Part shown: positions 1-7,317 of the stretch, in pieces | How the letters are laid out: each line of letters begins with the position of its first letter | How positions within the stretch are numbered: the stretch's first letter is position 1 | From: an uncultured Clostridia bacterium | GTDB taxonomy: Bacteria > Bacillota > Clostridia > TANB77 > CAG-508 | NCBI GenBank assembly: GCA_947630255.1 | Contig: CANRGU010000005.1 | Location: forward strand, 1-25,882 | Reading direction: 5' to 3' | Length of the DNA: 25,882 nt | Notes under the pieces: generated by a model | Database searches by the model: none | The model's input: only the letters and a program-made list of their open reading frames with translations | Told to the model about the DNA's origin: nothing | Position numbers and translations under genes: made by a program

Positions 1-70
1 TTTAATATTCTCTTTGGCAATGATTATTGCTAATTTATCTATTTACTAATTTACATATTATCTTTTGTAT

Positions 71-110
71 AAAAAATCGCACTGAATTTAATTTCTTAAA
101 CTCAATGCGA
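71..110 (-). terminator. Intrinsic terminator downstream of spoIIQ
   Basis: On the minus strand a 15-bp stem (two G-T wobbles) closed by a GAAA tetraloop is followed directly by six T residues. It lies about 40 bases past the spoIIQ stop and should end the spoIID-spoIIQ transcript. Bases 1-70 show nothing I can assign. Confidence 0.8.
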
Positions 111-113
111 AAT

Positions 114-147
114 TATTAAATTGTCCAGACGTCTGGACAATTTAATA
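114..147. repeat. 34-bp perfect palindrome next to the spoIIQ stop codon
   Basis: A perfect inverted repeat with no spacer, centred between bases 130 and 131 on GTCCAGAC/GTCTGGAC with AT-rich flanks. It ends five bases before the spoIIQ stop. No T-run follows on either strand, so it is not an ordinary terminator. It could be an RNA 3'-end stabiliser, a protein-binding operator or a cruciform. Confidence 0.75.
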
Positions 148-151
148 GCTT

Positions 152-940
152 TTATTTTAAATATATATTAGGGTCTACATTTACGTTGTCTTTTAAAATT
201 TCAAAATGTAAATGTGGTTCATCAACTATTTCAAATGATGCAGAATTTCCAACTGTACCAATTGATTGACCCTTTTCTACTTTTTCTCCTTCTGTTACAA
301 ATTCAGTTGTAAGTAGGTTTGAATATATTGATTCATATCCATTTACATGTTCAATTACTATAGTTAGTCCATATCTTGGATCGTTTTTGATTGATTTTAT
401 AGTTCCAGCTTCTGCTGCTTTAACCACAGATGTTCTATCAGCTTTTATATCTATGCCTAAATGCGTTACCCATTCTTCTAGAGTTTCAGAATATATTAAA
501 GAATCTTTTGCATATTCTCTCATATTTTCTCCTTTTACTGGCATAGTAAATTCTGGATCTTTTACTTTTTCTGGTTCAACTTTAGTTTCTTCTTTTTTAG
601 TAGTTTCTTCTTTCTTTTCTTCCTTTTTTGTATCTGCATTAGTTTTTTCTTCTTTTGATTCTATATCTTTTATTGCTTCTTCTATGCTTTTTCCTATATC
701 ACTACTTGCCTCTTCAATATAATCATTTGTTTCATTTAAATAATTTTCTGTATTTGGAACTAAATCTGCTATTTTTTCACTTGTTAATGAACTGTACGTT
801 GAATTCTTTAGTTTATTATTGTAAATTATTAAAGTTACAATAAATGTAATAATTATTGCAAGTAAAATTCCTACTGATGCATAAACAAATCGTTTAAAGT
901 TATTATTGTTATCAATTTTTTCTCTTCTTCCTCTTCTCAT
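152..940 (-). CDS. spoIIQ: SpoIIQ-like M23 peptidase-fold sporulation protein
   Basis: 262 residues. A short basic N-terminus is followed by one membrane helix (about residues 18-40), a long Lys/Glu/Thr-rich linker (about 75-130) and a C-terminal LytM/M23 domain. The zinc-ligand motifs HxxxD (HLGID) and HLHFE are both present, as in clostridial SpoIIQ and unlike the degenerate Bacillus form. In the family, SpoIIQ sits in the forespore membrane and reaches the SpoIIIA complex across the intermembrane space during engulfment. It lies 67 bases downstream of spoIID on the same strand, the usual clostridial arrangement, and is followed by a palindrome and a terminator. An AGGAGGC-type ribosome site lies just before the ATG. 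It could instead be a generic M23 endopeptidase, but the spoIID neighbour argues for SpoIIQ. Confidence 0.85.
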   Translation of the reverse strand: MRRGRREKIDNNNNFKRFVYASVGILLAIIITFIVTLIIYNNKLKNSTYSSLTSEKIADLVPNTENYLNETNDYIEEASSDIGKSIEEAIKDIESKEEKTNADTKKEEKKEETTKKEETKVEPEKVKDPEFTMPVKGENMREYAKDSLIYSETLEEWVTHLGIDIKADRTSVVKAAEAGTIKSIKNDPRYGLTIVIEHVNGYESIYSNLLTTEFVTEGEKVEKGQSIGTVGNSASFEIVDEPHLHFEILKDNVNVDPNIYLK

Positions 941-1007
941 AAGTGCCTCCTTAATTTTTCTTTAGTAAAATTATTTCCTTTTTTTTGAAATTTATACATT
1001 ATTTATT

Positions 1008-2000
1008 TTACATATCTATAATTTCAACTCCAGTGTAATAATGTTTTATGATTTCTTCATAATTTTTGCCTTGTTTTGCAAGACTATCCGCACCTGTCTG
1101 ACTCATTCCTACTCCATGCCCATATCCTGTAACTTTAAACTTTACATTATTACCTTCTATATTAATTTGAAAATTTGCAGATCGTAATCCGAAAATAGTT
1201 CTTACTTCTACACCTGATAGATTTAAGTTTCCTATTTTTACATTTTTTATTCTGTTTCCTTCTGTATATTCTAAAATTTGTATTTGATCTTCTTTATTAA
1301 AATCTATTTTAAAATCACTATGATATTTTTTTATCTTAGATATAAATTCTTCTTTGCTTACTGAAACTTCAGAATTATATTGATCATATGCATCTTCTCC
1401 AGAGGTTTGAACCGCTTGCAAATATGGATAATTTGTACCACCCCACACAGCTGTTGCAGTATCAGTGCTACCTCCACTATTTGAGTGAAAAAACGCATTT
1501 ATTGGTTTTCCATCATATGTTATTATTTTTCCTTTTGTACTATTTACTACCTTCTCTATTTTAGCCCAATTGCTTTCTCTAACATCTTCTTCCCATCTAC
1601 TTAGTCTATATTCTTTTGTAATCCATGCCTGACAGCACTCTGCACTGTCACATATATCTGCATTTTCATGCTTACTTCCGTTTGTAATTTTATAAAGAGT
1701 ATATGTTCTTGCAACTACTGCTTGTGCTTTTAATGCTTCTTCTTCAAAATGTGCTGGCATTTCTCCAGATACAACTCCAAGTAAATATGTGTCTAAATCT
1801 AATTCTTCTACTTCTCCTGTTTTAGTATGTAATAATTTAATTTTATTGTATTTACCATAGTCGTACTTTTCTTCAACTTCTTGAACTACTTCTTTTTCTA
1901 TTACTGCTGTTTGCTTAATACTATTTCTTTTAGTAAATAATATTGGAAGTAAGAAGCACAATAATATTAAAAATACAATATATATTAATATTTTTTTCAT
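1008..2000 (-). CDS. spoIID: Stage II sporulation protein D (SpoIID), peptidoglycan lytic enzyme
   Basis: About 330 residues: an N-terminal membrane anchor (MKKILIYIVFLILL) and a SpoIID/LytB domain. Recognisable family segments are YLLGVVSGEMPA with its catalytic-type Glu, the EALKAQAVVARTY block, AFFHSNSGGST and the C-terminal GYGHGVGMSQTGA. SpoIID acts with SpoIIP and SpoIIM to thin septal peptidoglycan and drive engulfment. I start it at the ATG at 2000 because AGAGGT lies eight bases upstream; a TTG 24 bases earlier would add eight residues without a better ribosome site. spoIIQ follows 67 bases downstream, probably in one transcript. Confidence 0.93.
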   Translation of the reverse strand: MKKILIYIVFLILLCFLLPILFTKRNSIKQTAVIEKEVVQEVEEKYDYGKYNKIKLLHTKTGEVEELDLDTYLLGVVSGEMPAHFEEEALKAQAVVARTYTLYKITNGSKHENADICDSAECCQAWITKEYRLSRWEEDVRESNWAKIEKVVNSTKGKIITYDGKPINAFFHSNSGGSTDTATAVWGGTNYPYLQAVQTSGEDAYDQYNSEVSVSKEEFISKIKKYHSDFKIDFNKEDQIQILEYTEGNRIKNVKIGNLNLSGVEVRTIFGLRSANFQINIEGNNVKFKVTGYGHGVGMSQTGADSLAKQGKNYEEIIKHYYTGVEIIDM

Positions 2001-2104
2001 TGGCACAACCTCTTTATATTTCAATATTCTTATATTTATTTCTATATATTAAATATATTATCCTTTGATGAAATTTAAGAAGTTTTGTCCATTTTAGAGG
2101 AAAT

Positions 2105-2130
2105 AAAAAAACACTCTATAATGAGTGCCT
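2105..2130 (-). terminator. Intrinsic terminator of rpmE
   Basis: On the minus strand CACTC, a six-base loop and GAGTG are followed by seven T residues, just past the rpmE stop. Confidence 0.75.
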
Positions 2131-2145
2131 TTTATATAAATTATT

Positions 2146-2346
2146 TTATCCAATTCCGTATTTCTTTTTGAATTTATCTGCTCTTCCACCTGTAGTATCT
2201 TTTCTTAAATTACCTGTCCAGTATGGATGACATTTAGAACATACATCTACTTTTAAATCTTTTTTTGTAGATCCAACTTCTAAAACATTACCACATGCAC
2301 ATGTAATAGTTGTTGTATTATATTCTGGTTGTATCTCTTTTTTCAT
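2146..2346 (-). CDS. rpmE: 50S ribosomal protein L31, zinc-binding form
   Basis: 66 residues, the usual L31 length. The protein begins MKKEIQPEY and carries the zinc ligands as CAC (residues 16-18) and CSKC (36-39), followed by HPYWTG, so this is the C+ zinc form of L31, not the zinc-independent YtiA type. L31 sits at the bridge between subunits of the 70S ribosome. An AGAGGTGA ribosome site precedes the ATG. The gene has its own promoter (2391-2419) and terminator, so it is a single-gene unit. Confidence 0.97.
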   Translation of the reverse strand: MKKEIQPEYNTTTITCACGNVLEVGSTKKDLKVDVCSKCHPYWTGNLRKDTTGGRADKFKKKYGIG

Positions 2347-2390
2347 TAAGTATTCACCTCTTCCTTCGCTAATTAAAAAAATCTTTATCT

Positions 2391-2419
2391 ATTTTAACAT
2401 ATATTTTTATATTTTGCAA
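2391..2419 (-). promoter_or_regulatory. Vegetative-type promoter for rpmE
   Basis: Minus strand TTGCAA (2419-2414), 17-base spacer, TAAAAT (2396-2391), about 45 bases upstream of the rpmE start. Confidence 0.6.
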
Positions 2420-2484
2420 ATTTATTTTTAATTATATTATATTTTTTTAATGTTTAACTTGATCATTATTTAAATATCAATAAA

Positions 2485-2640
2485 TTATTTTCCTATTTTT
2501 GTTATTGTTTGTATTTGTTGTTTAAAATTATTTATAGCATTATCAAAAGATATTCTATTTACTAATTTAAAAACTATATTCCATAAACAAGCTATTATCA
2601 ATATAATTAACCCTATTTTTTTCCAAATTTTTGATAACAT
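2485..2640 (-). CDS. Small membrane protein of unknown function, 51 aa
   Basis: A 51-codon frame (MLSKIWKKIGLIILIIACLW...) with a strong AGGAGA ribosome site seven bases before the ATG. It has a short basic N-terminus, one hydrophobic segment (about residues 9-26) and a polar, Asn/Gln/Lys-rich C-terminal tail ending ITKIGK. I do not recognise a family. It sits between rpmE and the divergent VanW-domain gene. The clean ribosome site and the membrane-protein pattern make it more likely real than chance, but such a short AT-rich frame needs conservation evidence. Confidence 0.55.
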   Translation of the reverse strand: MLSKIWKKIGLIILIIACLWNIVFKLVNRISFDNAINNFKQQIQTITKIGK

Positions 2641-2761
2641 AATTTTTCTCCTAAAAAATAACTTACATAATTTATTATACTATATTTTTTAGTTTTGTCA
2701 ATATTTATAACGTTTTTTGGATATACTAAAATTGTAATATAAATTATTATGGAGGAATAGT

Positions 2762-3428
2762 ATGAAAAAAATTTTTATTGCATTAATTGCTCTATCTTTT
2801 TGTTTAAGTGGCTGTGGAAATAACTATGAAACAAATACAGAAGAAAATAGTTATTCTTCTGAACGAACTATTGCTATGGATAGTAACAATACCGATAATA
2901 ACAACAATGACGATGTTAATACTAATAACAATAATGATACTACTAATAATAATAGTAATAATGAAAAAACTGAGACTGAGCTTTCATCTTTTTCTACAAA
3001 AATTTATACACCAAATGATTCTGGAAGGCAAAACAATATTAGGCTTACTTGCTCAGAATTGAATGGAACAGTTGTAAAATCAGGAGAAACATTCTCTTTT
3101 TGTGACACAGTAGGAAAAGCTACCCCAGATAGAGGATATCAAAAAGCTGATATATTTGATAAAGATGGTAATAAAGTAAAAGGATATGGCGGACGGAAAT
3201 TGCCAAATAAGTAGTACATTGTATAATGCCGTACTTGCCTTACCAGAACTTACTATTGTAGAAAGGCACGAGCATAGCCAAAAAGTATATTATGTTCCTG
3301 AAGGAAAGGATGCGGCTGTTGCCTATGGTAGTATAGATTTTAAATTTAAAAATGAATTTGATTATGATATAAAAATTAAAGCTTCTACAGATGGCAACAA
3401 TATTTATGCTAGTATTTTTAAAATTTAA
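2762..3428 (+). CDS. VanW-domain lipoprotein, read through a +1 shift at CGGA
   Basis: Two overlapping frames join into one 221-residue protein if CGGA at 3194-3197 is read as one glycine. The first frame alone stops at 3214. The N-terminus is a lipoprotein signal with lipobox LSGC (Cys18). An Asn-rich linker follows (about residues 41-68), then a VanW domain: NIRLTCSELNGTVVKSGETFSF, GYGG[G]NCQISSTLYNAV and the ERHEHSQKV block. The shift falls inside the conserved GGGxCQ(V/I)S motif, where glycine is expected, so the protein is normal except for the extra C. GGAGG lies seven bases before the ATG. VanW-domain proteins are cell-envelope associated and of uncertain activity. dacF follows 66 bases downstream. 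The alternative is a pseudogene, but three matching sites elsewhere in the window argue against that. Confidence 0.85.
3194..3197 (+). other. CGGA recoding site in the VanW-domain gene
   Basis: In-frame CGG followed by A (context GGA CGG AAA TTG). Reading CGGA as glycine gives YGGGNCQISST, the conserved VanW motif. Staying in frame gives GGRKLPNK and a stop. Confidence 0.8.
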
Positions 3429-3446
3429 TTTTGTATTCTAAATGTA

Positions 3447-3492
3447 CTCCTAAAAGCATAGTATTTACTAATACTATTTTAGGAGGTTTTTT
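3447..3492 (+). promoter_or_regulatory. Terminator-like hairpin that buries the dacF ribosome site
   Basis: CTCCTAAAA (3447-3455) pairs with TTTTAGGAG (3477-3485). A three-base bulge follows, then TAGTATT/AATACTA with a TACT loop. Six T residues (3487-3492) come after the stem. The dacF Shine-Dalgarno AGGAGG (3481-3486) lies in the 3' arm. Read-through from the VanW gene would thus be terminated or leave the dacF ribosome site paired. Confidence 0.65.
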
Positions 3493-3494
3493 AT

Positions 3495-4760
3495 ATGCTT
3501 GATAAAAAATTCAAATCCTTAATATACATTTTTTTATTTGTTTTTATATTTACATTATCTGTTCCATTATATTCAAAGGCTATTGATGGAGATAGTGTTT
3601 ATGTTTGGTCAAATAATTCTTCTGCTTTAACATCTACAACTCCTGATGAGAAAGATGAAATAGAAAATAATAAAAATAATTCTGGTAATTTTTTAGGAAT
3701 AACTTCTGGAAGTGCTATTTTGATGGATCAAAAAACTGGAACTATTTTGTACGAATATAATTCTCATGAACAATTAAGACCTGCTAGTGTTACTAAAATT
3801 ATGACTGTTCTATTAATTATGGAAGCTCTTGATAATGGTGTAATTACACTCGATGATGCTGTTCCTTGCTCAGAAAAGGCAAGTTCTATGGGAGGATCAC
3901 AAATTTGGCTTGATACAACTGAAACACTTACAGTTCATGAAATGTTAAAAGCTATTTGTGTTGTTTCTGCTAATGATTGTGCTATGGCAATGGCAGAATA
4001 TATTGCTGGATCTGAAGAATTGTTTGTAGAGCAAATGAATAAAAAAGCCAAAGAACTTGGAATGAATGATACATGTTTTAAGAATTGTCATGGTATTGAT
4101 GAAGATGGACATTTAACTTCTAGTTATGATATTGCATTAATGTCAAGAGAATTAATGACTAAACATCCTAGAATAACTGAATATACTACTATTTGGATGG
4201 ATAGTTTAAGAAATGGGGAATCTGAGCTTGTTAATACAAATAAATTAATACGAAACTATGAAGGCGCAACAGGTTTAAAAACAGGTTCTACATCTATCGC
4301 TCTTTTTAATTTATCTGCAACTGCAACTAGAAATAATCTTTCTTTAATTGCAGTAATTATGAAAGGTGAAACATCAGCTATTCGTTTTTCGGAAGCCCAA
4401 AAACTTCTTGACTATGGTTTTAGCAATTTTGAATATGTAGATTGTTCAAAAAAAGATGATGTTGTAAAAACTATAAATGTAGATAAAGGCACAAATTCTA
4501 CAATAGATGCAATTTTAGAATCAAATAGTGGTTGTTTAATTCCTAAAGGAAAATCTAAAACTATATCTACAAATATTGTTCTAGATGATACTATATCTGC
4601 TCCGGTTAGTAGTGGTCAAAAATTAGGTGAAGTTATTTATTCAATTGATAATGAAGAAATATCTAGAGTTAATATTGTTGCAAAGCAAGAGGTAAAAAAA
4701 TTAAATTTAGTTAATATGTCTGTAAGAACAATTGAAAATTGGTTTACTTTGCTTAGATAA
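3495..4760 (+). CDS. dacF: D-alanyl-D-alanine carboxypeptidase, S11 family (DacF-like)
   Basis: 421 residues with an N-terminal signal peptide (about 1-29) and a short low-complexity stretch before the penicillin-binding domain. The three active-site motifs are intact: SxxK as SVTK (Ser98-Lys101), SxN as SAN (158-160) and KTG (262-264). A C-terminal beta-rich PBP5-type domain (about 310-400) and an amphipathic tail follow. The enzyme removes the terminal D-Ala from peptidoglycan stem peptides outside the membrane. In many Clostridia dacF lies near ytfJ, DUF2953 and scp genes; here they are convergent neighbours, which supports the sporulation-linked DacF reading over a vegetative DacA. AGGAGG is eight bases before the ATG, within a hairpin. 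Confidence 0.88.
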   Translation: MLDKKFKSLIYIFLFVFIFTLSVPLYSKAIDGDSVYVWSNNSSALTSTTPDEKDEIENNKNNSGNFLGITSGSAILMDQKTGTILYEYNSHEQLRPASVTKIMTVLLIMEALDNGVITLDDAVPCSEKASSMGGSQIWLDTTETLTVHEMLKAICVVSANDCAMAMAEYIAGSEELFVEQMNKKAKELGMNDTCFKNCHGIDEDGHLTSSYDIALMSRELMTKHPRITEYTTIWMDSLRNGESELVNTNKLIRNYEGATGLKTGSTSIALFNLSATATRNNLSLIAVIMKGETSAIRFSEAQKLLDYGFSNFEYVDCSKKDDVVKTINVDKGTNSTIDAILESNSGCLIPKGKSKTISTNIVLDDTISAPVSSGQKLGEVIYSIDNEEISRVNIVAKQEVKKLNLVNMSVRTIENWFTLLR

Positions 4761-4770
4761 TTTATTACTA

Positions 4771-4824
4771 TAAAATAGTTTAATATAATTTATTACTATA
4801 AAAAATTATATTTAAACTATTTTA
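4771..4824. terminator. Bidirectional terminator between dacF and ytfJ
   Basis: TAAAATAGTTTAA (4771-4783) pairs with TTAAACTATTTTA (4812-4824). An inner TATAATTT/AAATTATA stem extends the structure. It lies between two convergent genes. The stretch also repeats TAATTTATTACTATAAAA twice in direct orientation. Confidence 0.6.
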
Positions 4825-4837
4825 CTAATCAAATTTG

Positions 4838-5401
4838 TTAATCATCTTGTTCTTCGGTTTCGTTATATTCAAATTCATAGGTGTAATCATCTTTATTGTT
4901 CTTATTATTGTTATTATTGTTATCATTTTTTTCTTTTTTATTGTTTTCATCTGTTTTTGGGGTATTTTTATCTTCTGATTCAGATTTTCCTTTCATTTTG
5001 TTTTTCATAATTTGGTTTATTTTTTCAAATAAATCAGGAACGTAATCTAGTAATCTATCTATAGCAGACGAATGATTTACTGGAAGTAATTTTACTGTTC
5101 CTTCTTGAACTACTAAAAATGCAACAGGATTTATGCTTACGCCTGCTCCACTTCCTCCTCCAAATGGTAATTTGTATTGTATTAATTCTTCCTTTTCTTT
5201 TTTATTATATTCGTCTACAGTTTCTTCGTTGAACTCGCTACCTCCTGCTGCAAATCCAAAACATACCTTTGAAATAGGAATAATTATTATATTATTAGTT
5301 GTTTCTATTGGATCTCCTATTATTGTGTTTACATCGACCATATCTTGAATGCTAGTCATTGCTGCAGACATAAGCCCCTCTATTGGATGTTCTTTCATCA
5401 T
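4838..5401 (-). CDS. ytfJ: Spore protein of the GerW/YtfJ family
   Basis: 187 residues. The start HPIEGLM, the IIPISKVCFGFAAGGSEF segment and the glycine-rich GGGSGAGVSINPVAFLVV block are typical of YtfJ (GerW). After about residue 135 the protein becomes an Asn/Lys/Asp-rich, acidic tail that is not part of the family core. In Bacillus YtfJ is a forespore-made spore protein needed for normal germination. AGGAG lies about nine bases before the first of two consecutive ATG codons. The gene start overlaps the end of the upstream DUF2953 gene by about 50 bases, the usual ytfI-ytfJ coupling. Confidence 0.9.
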   Translation of the reverse strand: MMKEHPIEGLMSAAMTSIQDMVDVNTIIGDPIETTNNIIIIPISKVCFGFAAGGSEFNEETVDEYNKKEKEELIQYKLPFGGGSGAGVSINPVAFLVVQEGTVKLLPVNHSSAIDRLLDYVPDLFEKINQIMKNKMKGKSESEDKNTPKTDENNKKEKNDNNNNNNKNNKDDYTYEFEYNETEEQDD

Positions 5402-6029
5402 ACTTTACACTCCTTTTCTTTATTAACATATATATTACATTTATAATATGCACAATTTTTACATCAATTATGCAATTTAAGTTAATTTTAAGTATTGGAT
5501 TATACTCATATATTGGTGTTATTTTATATTTATATTTGTTTTTATCATATTTTTGGACATTGCCTGCAAGTATTATAGAAATTAAACTTGCAATTATTGC
5601 AACTGCAAATGATGTTAGTATGCTATTGCTTGCAGATATATCCATATACAAAATGAGTTTTTTTATTTTTATGTTTAAAAATTTAAGATAATTTATATTC
5701 TGCTTTTTTAAAATCTCTTTTTTATTTTTTAATATTATTTCTTTAATTTTATTTGAATCATTAAATTTCTGGAATATTTTACTTTCTAAAATTTTAGATT
5801 CCAGCATTTTGCTTATTTTTTTATTATCTATTTTTACTCTCAAAATCGTTAATTTTCCAAATAATTTTAATCTAATAAATAACAAATAATTCTTTAGCTT
5901 TTTGTTTTTTTTCATAATACTGCTAAAGTATAAGTCTTTTATTTCGATTTCAATGTTTGATAATAAAAGTAATAATATAAATAAACTAAATAAAAATAAT
6001 ATTGCTAAAATTATTAAAAAAAATACCAT
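5352..6029 (-). CDS. DUF2953 membrane protein (YtfI-like)
   Basis: 225 residues, very rich in Ile, Leu, Lys and Asn. There is an N-terminal membrane helix (about residues 2-24), a basic cytoplasmic-looking middle and another hydrophobic segment around residues 135-155 (ILTSFAVAIIASLISIILAG). Its length, topology and overlap with ytfJ fit DUF2953/YtfI, a family of unknown biochemical function that is syntenic with ytfJ in spore formers. No catalytic motif is visible. AGGAGA lies seven bases before the ATG. A terminator at the end of scpA separates it from the recA-recX-scpA transcript, so DUF2953-ytfJ may be transcribed independently. Family assignment rests mostly on context. Confidence 0.7.
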   Translation of the reverse strand: MVFFLIILAILFLFSLFILLLLLSNIEIEIKDLYFSSIMKKNKKLKNYLLFIRLKLFGKLTILRVKIDNKKISKMLESKILESKIFQKFNDSNKIKEIILKNKKEILKKQNINYLKFLNIKIKKLILYMDISASNSILTSFAVAIIASLISIILAGNVQKYDKNKYKYKITPIYEYNPILKINLNCIIDVKIVHIINVIYMLIKKRSVKYDERTSNRGAYVCSND

Positions 6030-6081
6030 GATTTTCTCCTACATTTTAACAATATTATTCCCTTATTTTGGATTTAAATTC

Positions 6082-6109
6082 AAAAAGCAAGGTTAATTCC
6101 TTGCTTTTT
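6082..6109 (-). terminator. Intrinsic terminator overlapping the scpA stop
   Basis: AAAAAGCAAGG and CCTTGCTTTTT form a perfect 11-bp stem. The scpA stop codon lies in the six-base loop. The T-run forms the 3' arm on the minus strand. Confidence 0.75.
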
Positions 6110-6842
6110 CTACTGTTATATCTCCAAATATTTTTTCTTGGCTTGCTTTTATTTTATTTCTTCTTGTTAATTCTAATAAACCTGTAAATGCAGTTACTGT
6201 TTCTAATTTAGTATATTTTTTTGTTTGGCATAATTTATTAAATATAAACTTTGGCTTTTTTATTAATTCTTTAAATATATCTTTTACTTTACTAGTTACT
6301 GTTACAATTTCTGCTATTGCTATTTTTTCTATGTTATTCGCATTTACATTTATTTTTGCTTTGTTTTTTTCTAATAAATCTTTATATGCTTGTTCTAATA
6401 AACTAGTAGAATAATTTGTTTCTAATTTTCTTTTTGGAAGTTCTACTTTTTCTGGCAATCTATAAAATCTCTTAGAATATACTTCAAATTTTTCTTTTAG
6501 TTTTTTTGATATTTCTTTATACTTTTTGTATTCTATAATTCTACTTATTAATTCTTCTTCTGTAAGTTCACTTTCATCTTCTACTTGCTTTGGGAGTAAA
6601 CTTTTTGATTTTATATATAGTAATGTTGACGCCATTAAAACAAATTCGCTTGTAACATCTAAATTTAGCTCTTGCATTGCTTTAATATATTCAATGTACT
6701 GATCAGTTATTTTGCTTATATTTACTTCGTGTATATCCATTTTATTTTTATCAACCAAATGGCATAATAAATCAAGTGGTCCTTCAAAATTATCTAATCT
6801 GATTTCATATTTATTTGTTTCTAATGTTAAAATGTTATTCAT
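6093..6842 (-). CDS. scpA: Segregation and condensation protein A (kleisin)
   Basis: 249 residues, normal ScpA length. The N-terminus carries the hallmark NFEGPLDLLCHLV followed by KNKMDIHEVNISKITDQY, which binds the SMC neck. The TSEFVLMASTLLYIKSKSLLP helix is also typical, and the C-terminal winged-helix region ends in the FGDITV-type motif that contacts the SMC head. ScpA bridges the SMC dimer heads in chromosome condensation. The gene starts two bases after recX stops, so it is cotranscribed with recA-recX. scpB, which normally follows scpA, is not present here; the next gene is DUF2953. Confidence 0.93.
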   Translation of the reverse strand: MNNILTLETNKYEIRLDNFEGPLDLLCHLVDKNKMDIHEVNISKITDQYIEYIKAMQELNLDVTSEFVLMASTLLYIKSKSLLPKQVEDESELTEEELISRIIEYKKYKEISKKLKEKFEVYSKRFYRLPEKVELPKRKLETNYSTSLLEQAYKDLLEKNKAKINVNANNIEKIAIAEIVTVTSKVKDIFKELIKKPKFIFNKLCQTKKYTKLETVTAFTGLLELTRRNKIKASQEKIFGDITVEKARN

Positions 6843-6844
6843 TG

Positions 6845-7294
6845 TTACTCCTCTATTTCTTGCGTTACTATTTTTAAACTATCCTCCATATATCCTTTTT
6901 TTCTTAAGTAATTTAAAATATCTTCTTTGTCTTGCAAATTTAACTTTTTAATAAAAATATTTTTTGCAGATTTAATTTCATATTCTAGCAATTCTTCTTT
7001 ATTATTGCATATGTATGTATCTATTAAATCTTTTTTTATTCCCTTAGATATTAATTTATATTCTATTTCTTTTATTGATAAGTTGTTTAAATTTATAAAT
7101 TCTTTCACAGCTTTTTCTATGTATTTTTCATCATTTATATAATCTAATTCTTTTAGCTCATCAATAACATCATTTAAAAGCTCTCCCTCGTCTGAAATGA
7201 ATTTTTGCCTGATTTCATTTTCTGTTCTTTTTTTAAATAATATATATTTTAATACTTTTGTTTTTAGTTTGTCAAATTCTTCTAAATATTCCAT
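6845..7294 (-). CDS. recX: Regulatory protein RecX
   Basis: 149 residues, at the short end for RecX. It shows the tandem three-helix repeats of the family: a first repeat with RTENEIRQKF, then VIDELKELDYINDEKY, and a second with SIKEIEYKLISKGI. RecX binds the RecA filament and limits its growth. It lies 23 bases downstream of recA with no terminator between them, the classic recA-recX operon, and is followed after two bases by scpA. Confidence 0.9.
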   Translation of the reverse strand: MEYLEEFDKLKTKVLKYILFKKRTENEIRQKFISDEGELLNDVIDELKELDYINDEKYIEKAVKEFINLNNLSIKEIEYKLISKGIKKDLIDTYICNNKEELLEYEIKSAKNIFIKKLNLQDKEDILNYLRKKGYMEDSLKIVTQEIEE

Positions 7295-7317
7295 TTAGCA
7301 TCTCCATACATTTATTA

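Noticed and set aside
2762..3428. Calling the VanW-domain gene, the second pilin gene and dpaB pseudogenes
   Set aside because: All four breaks are the same CGG-A event in the same phase, and sequence on both sides remains fully conserved. Decay would give varied lesions.
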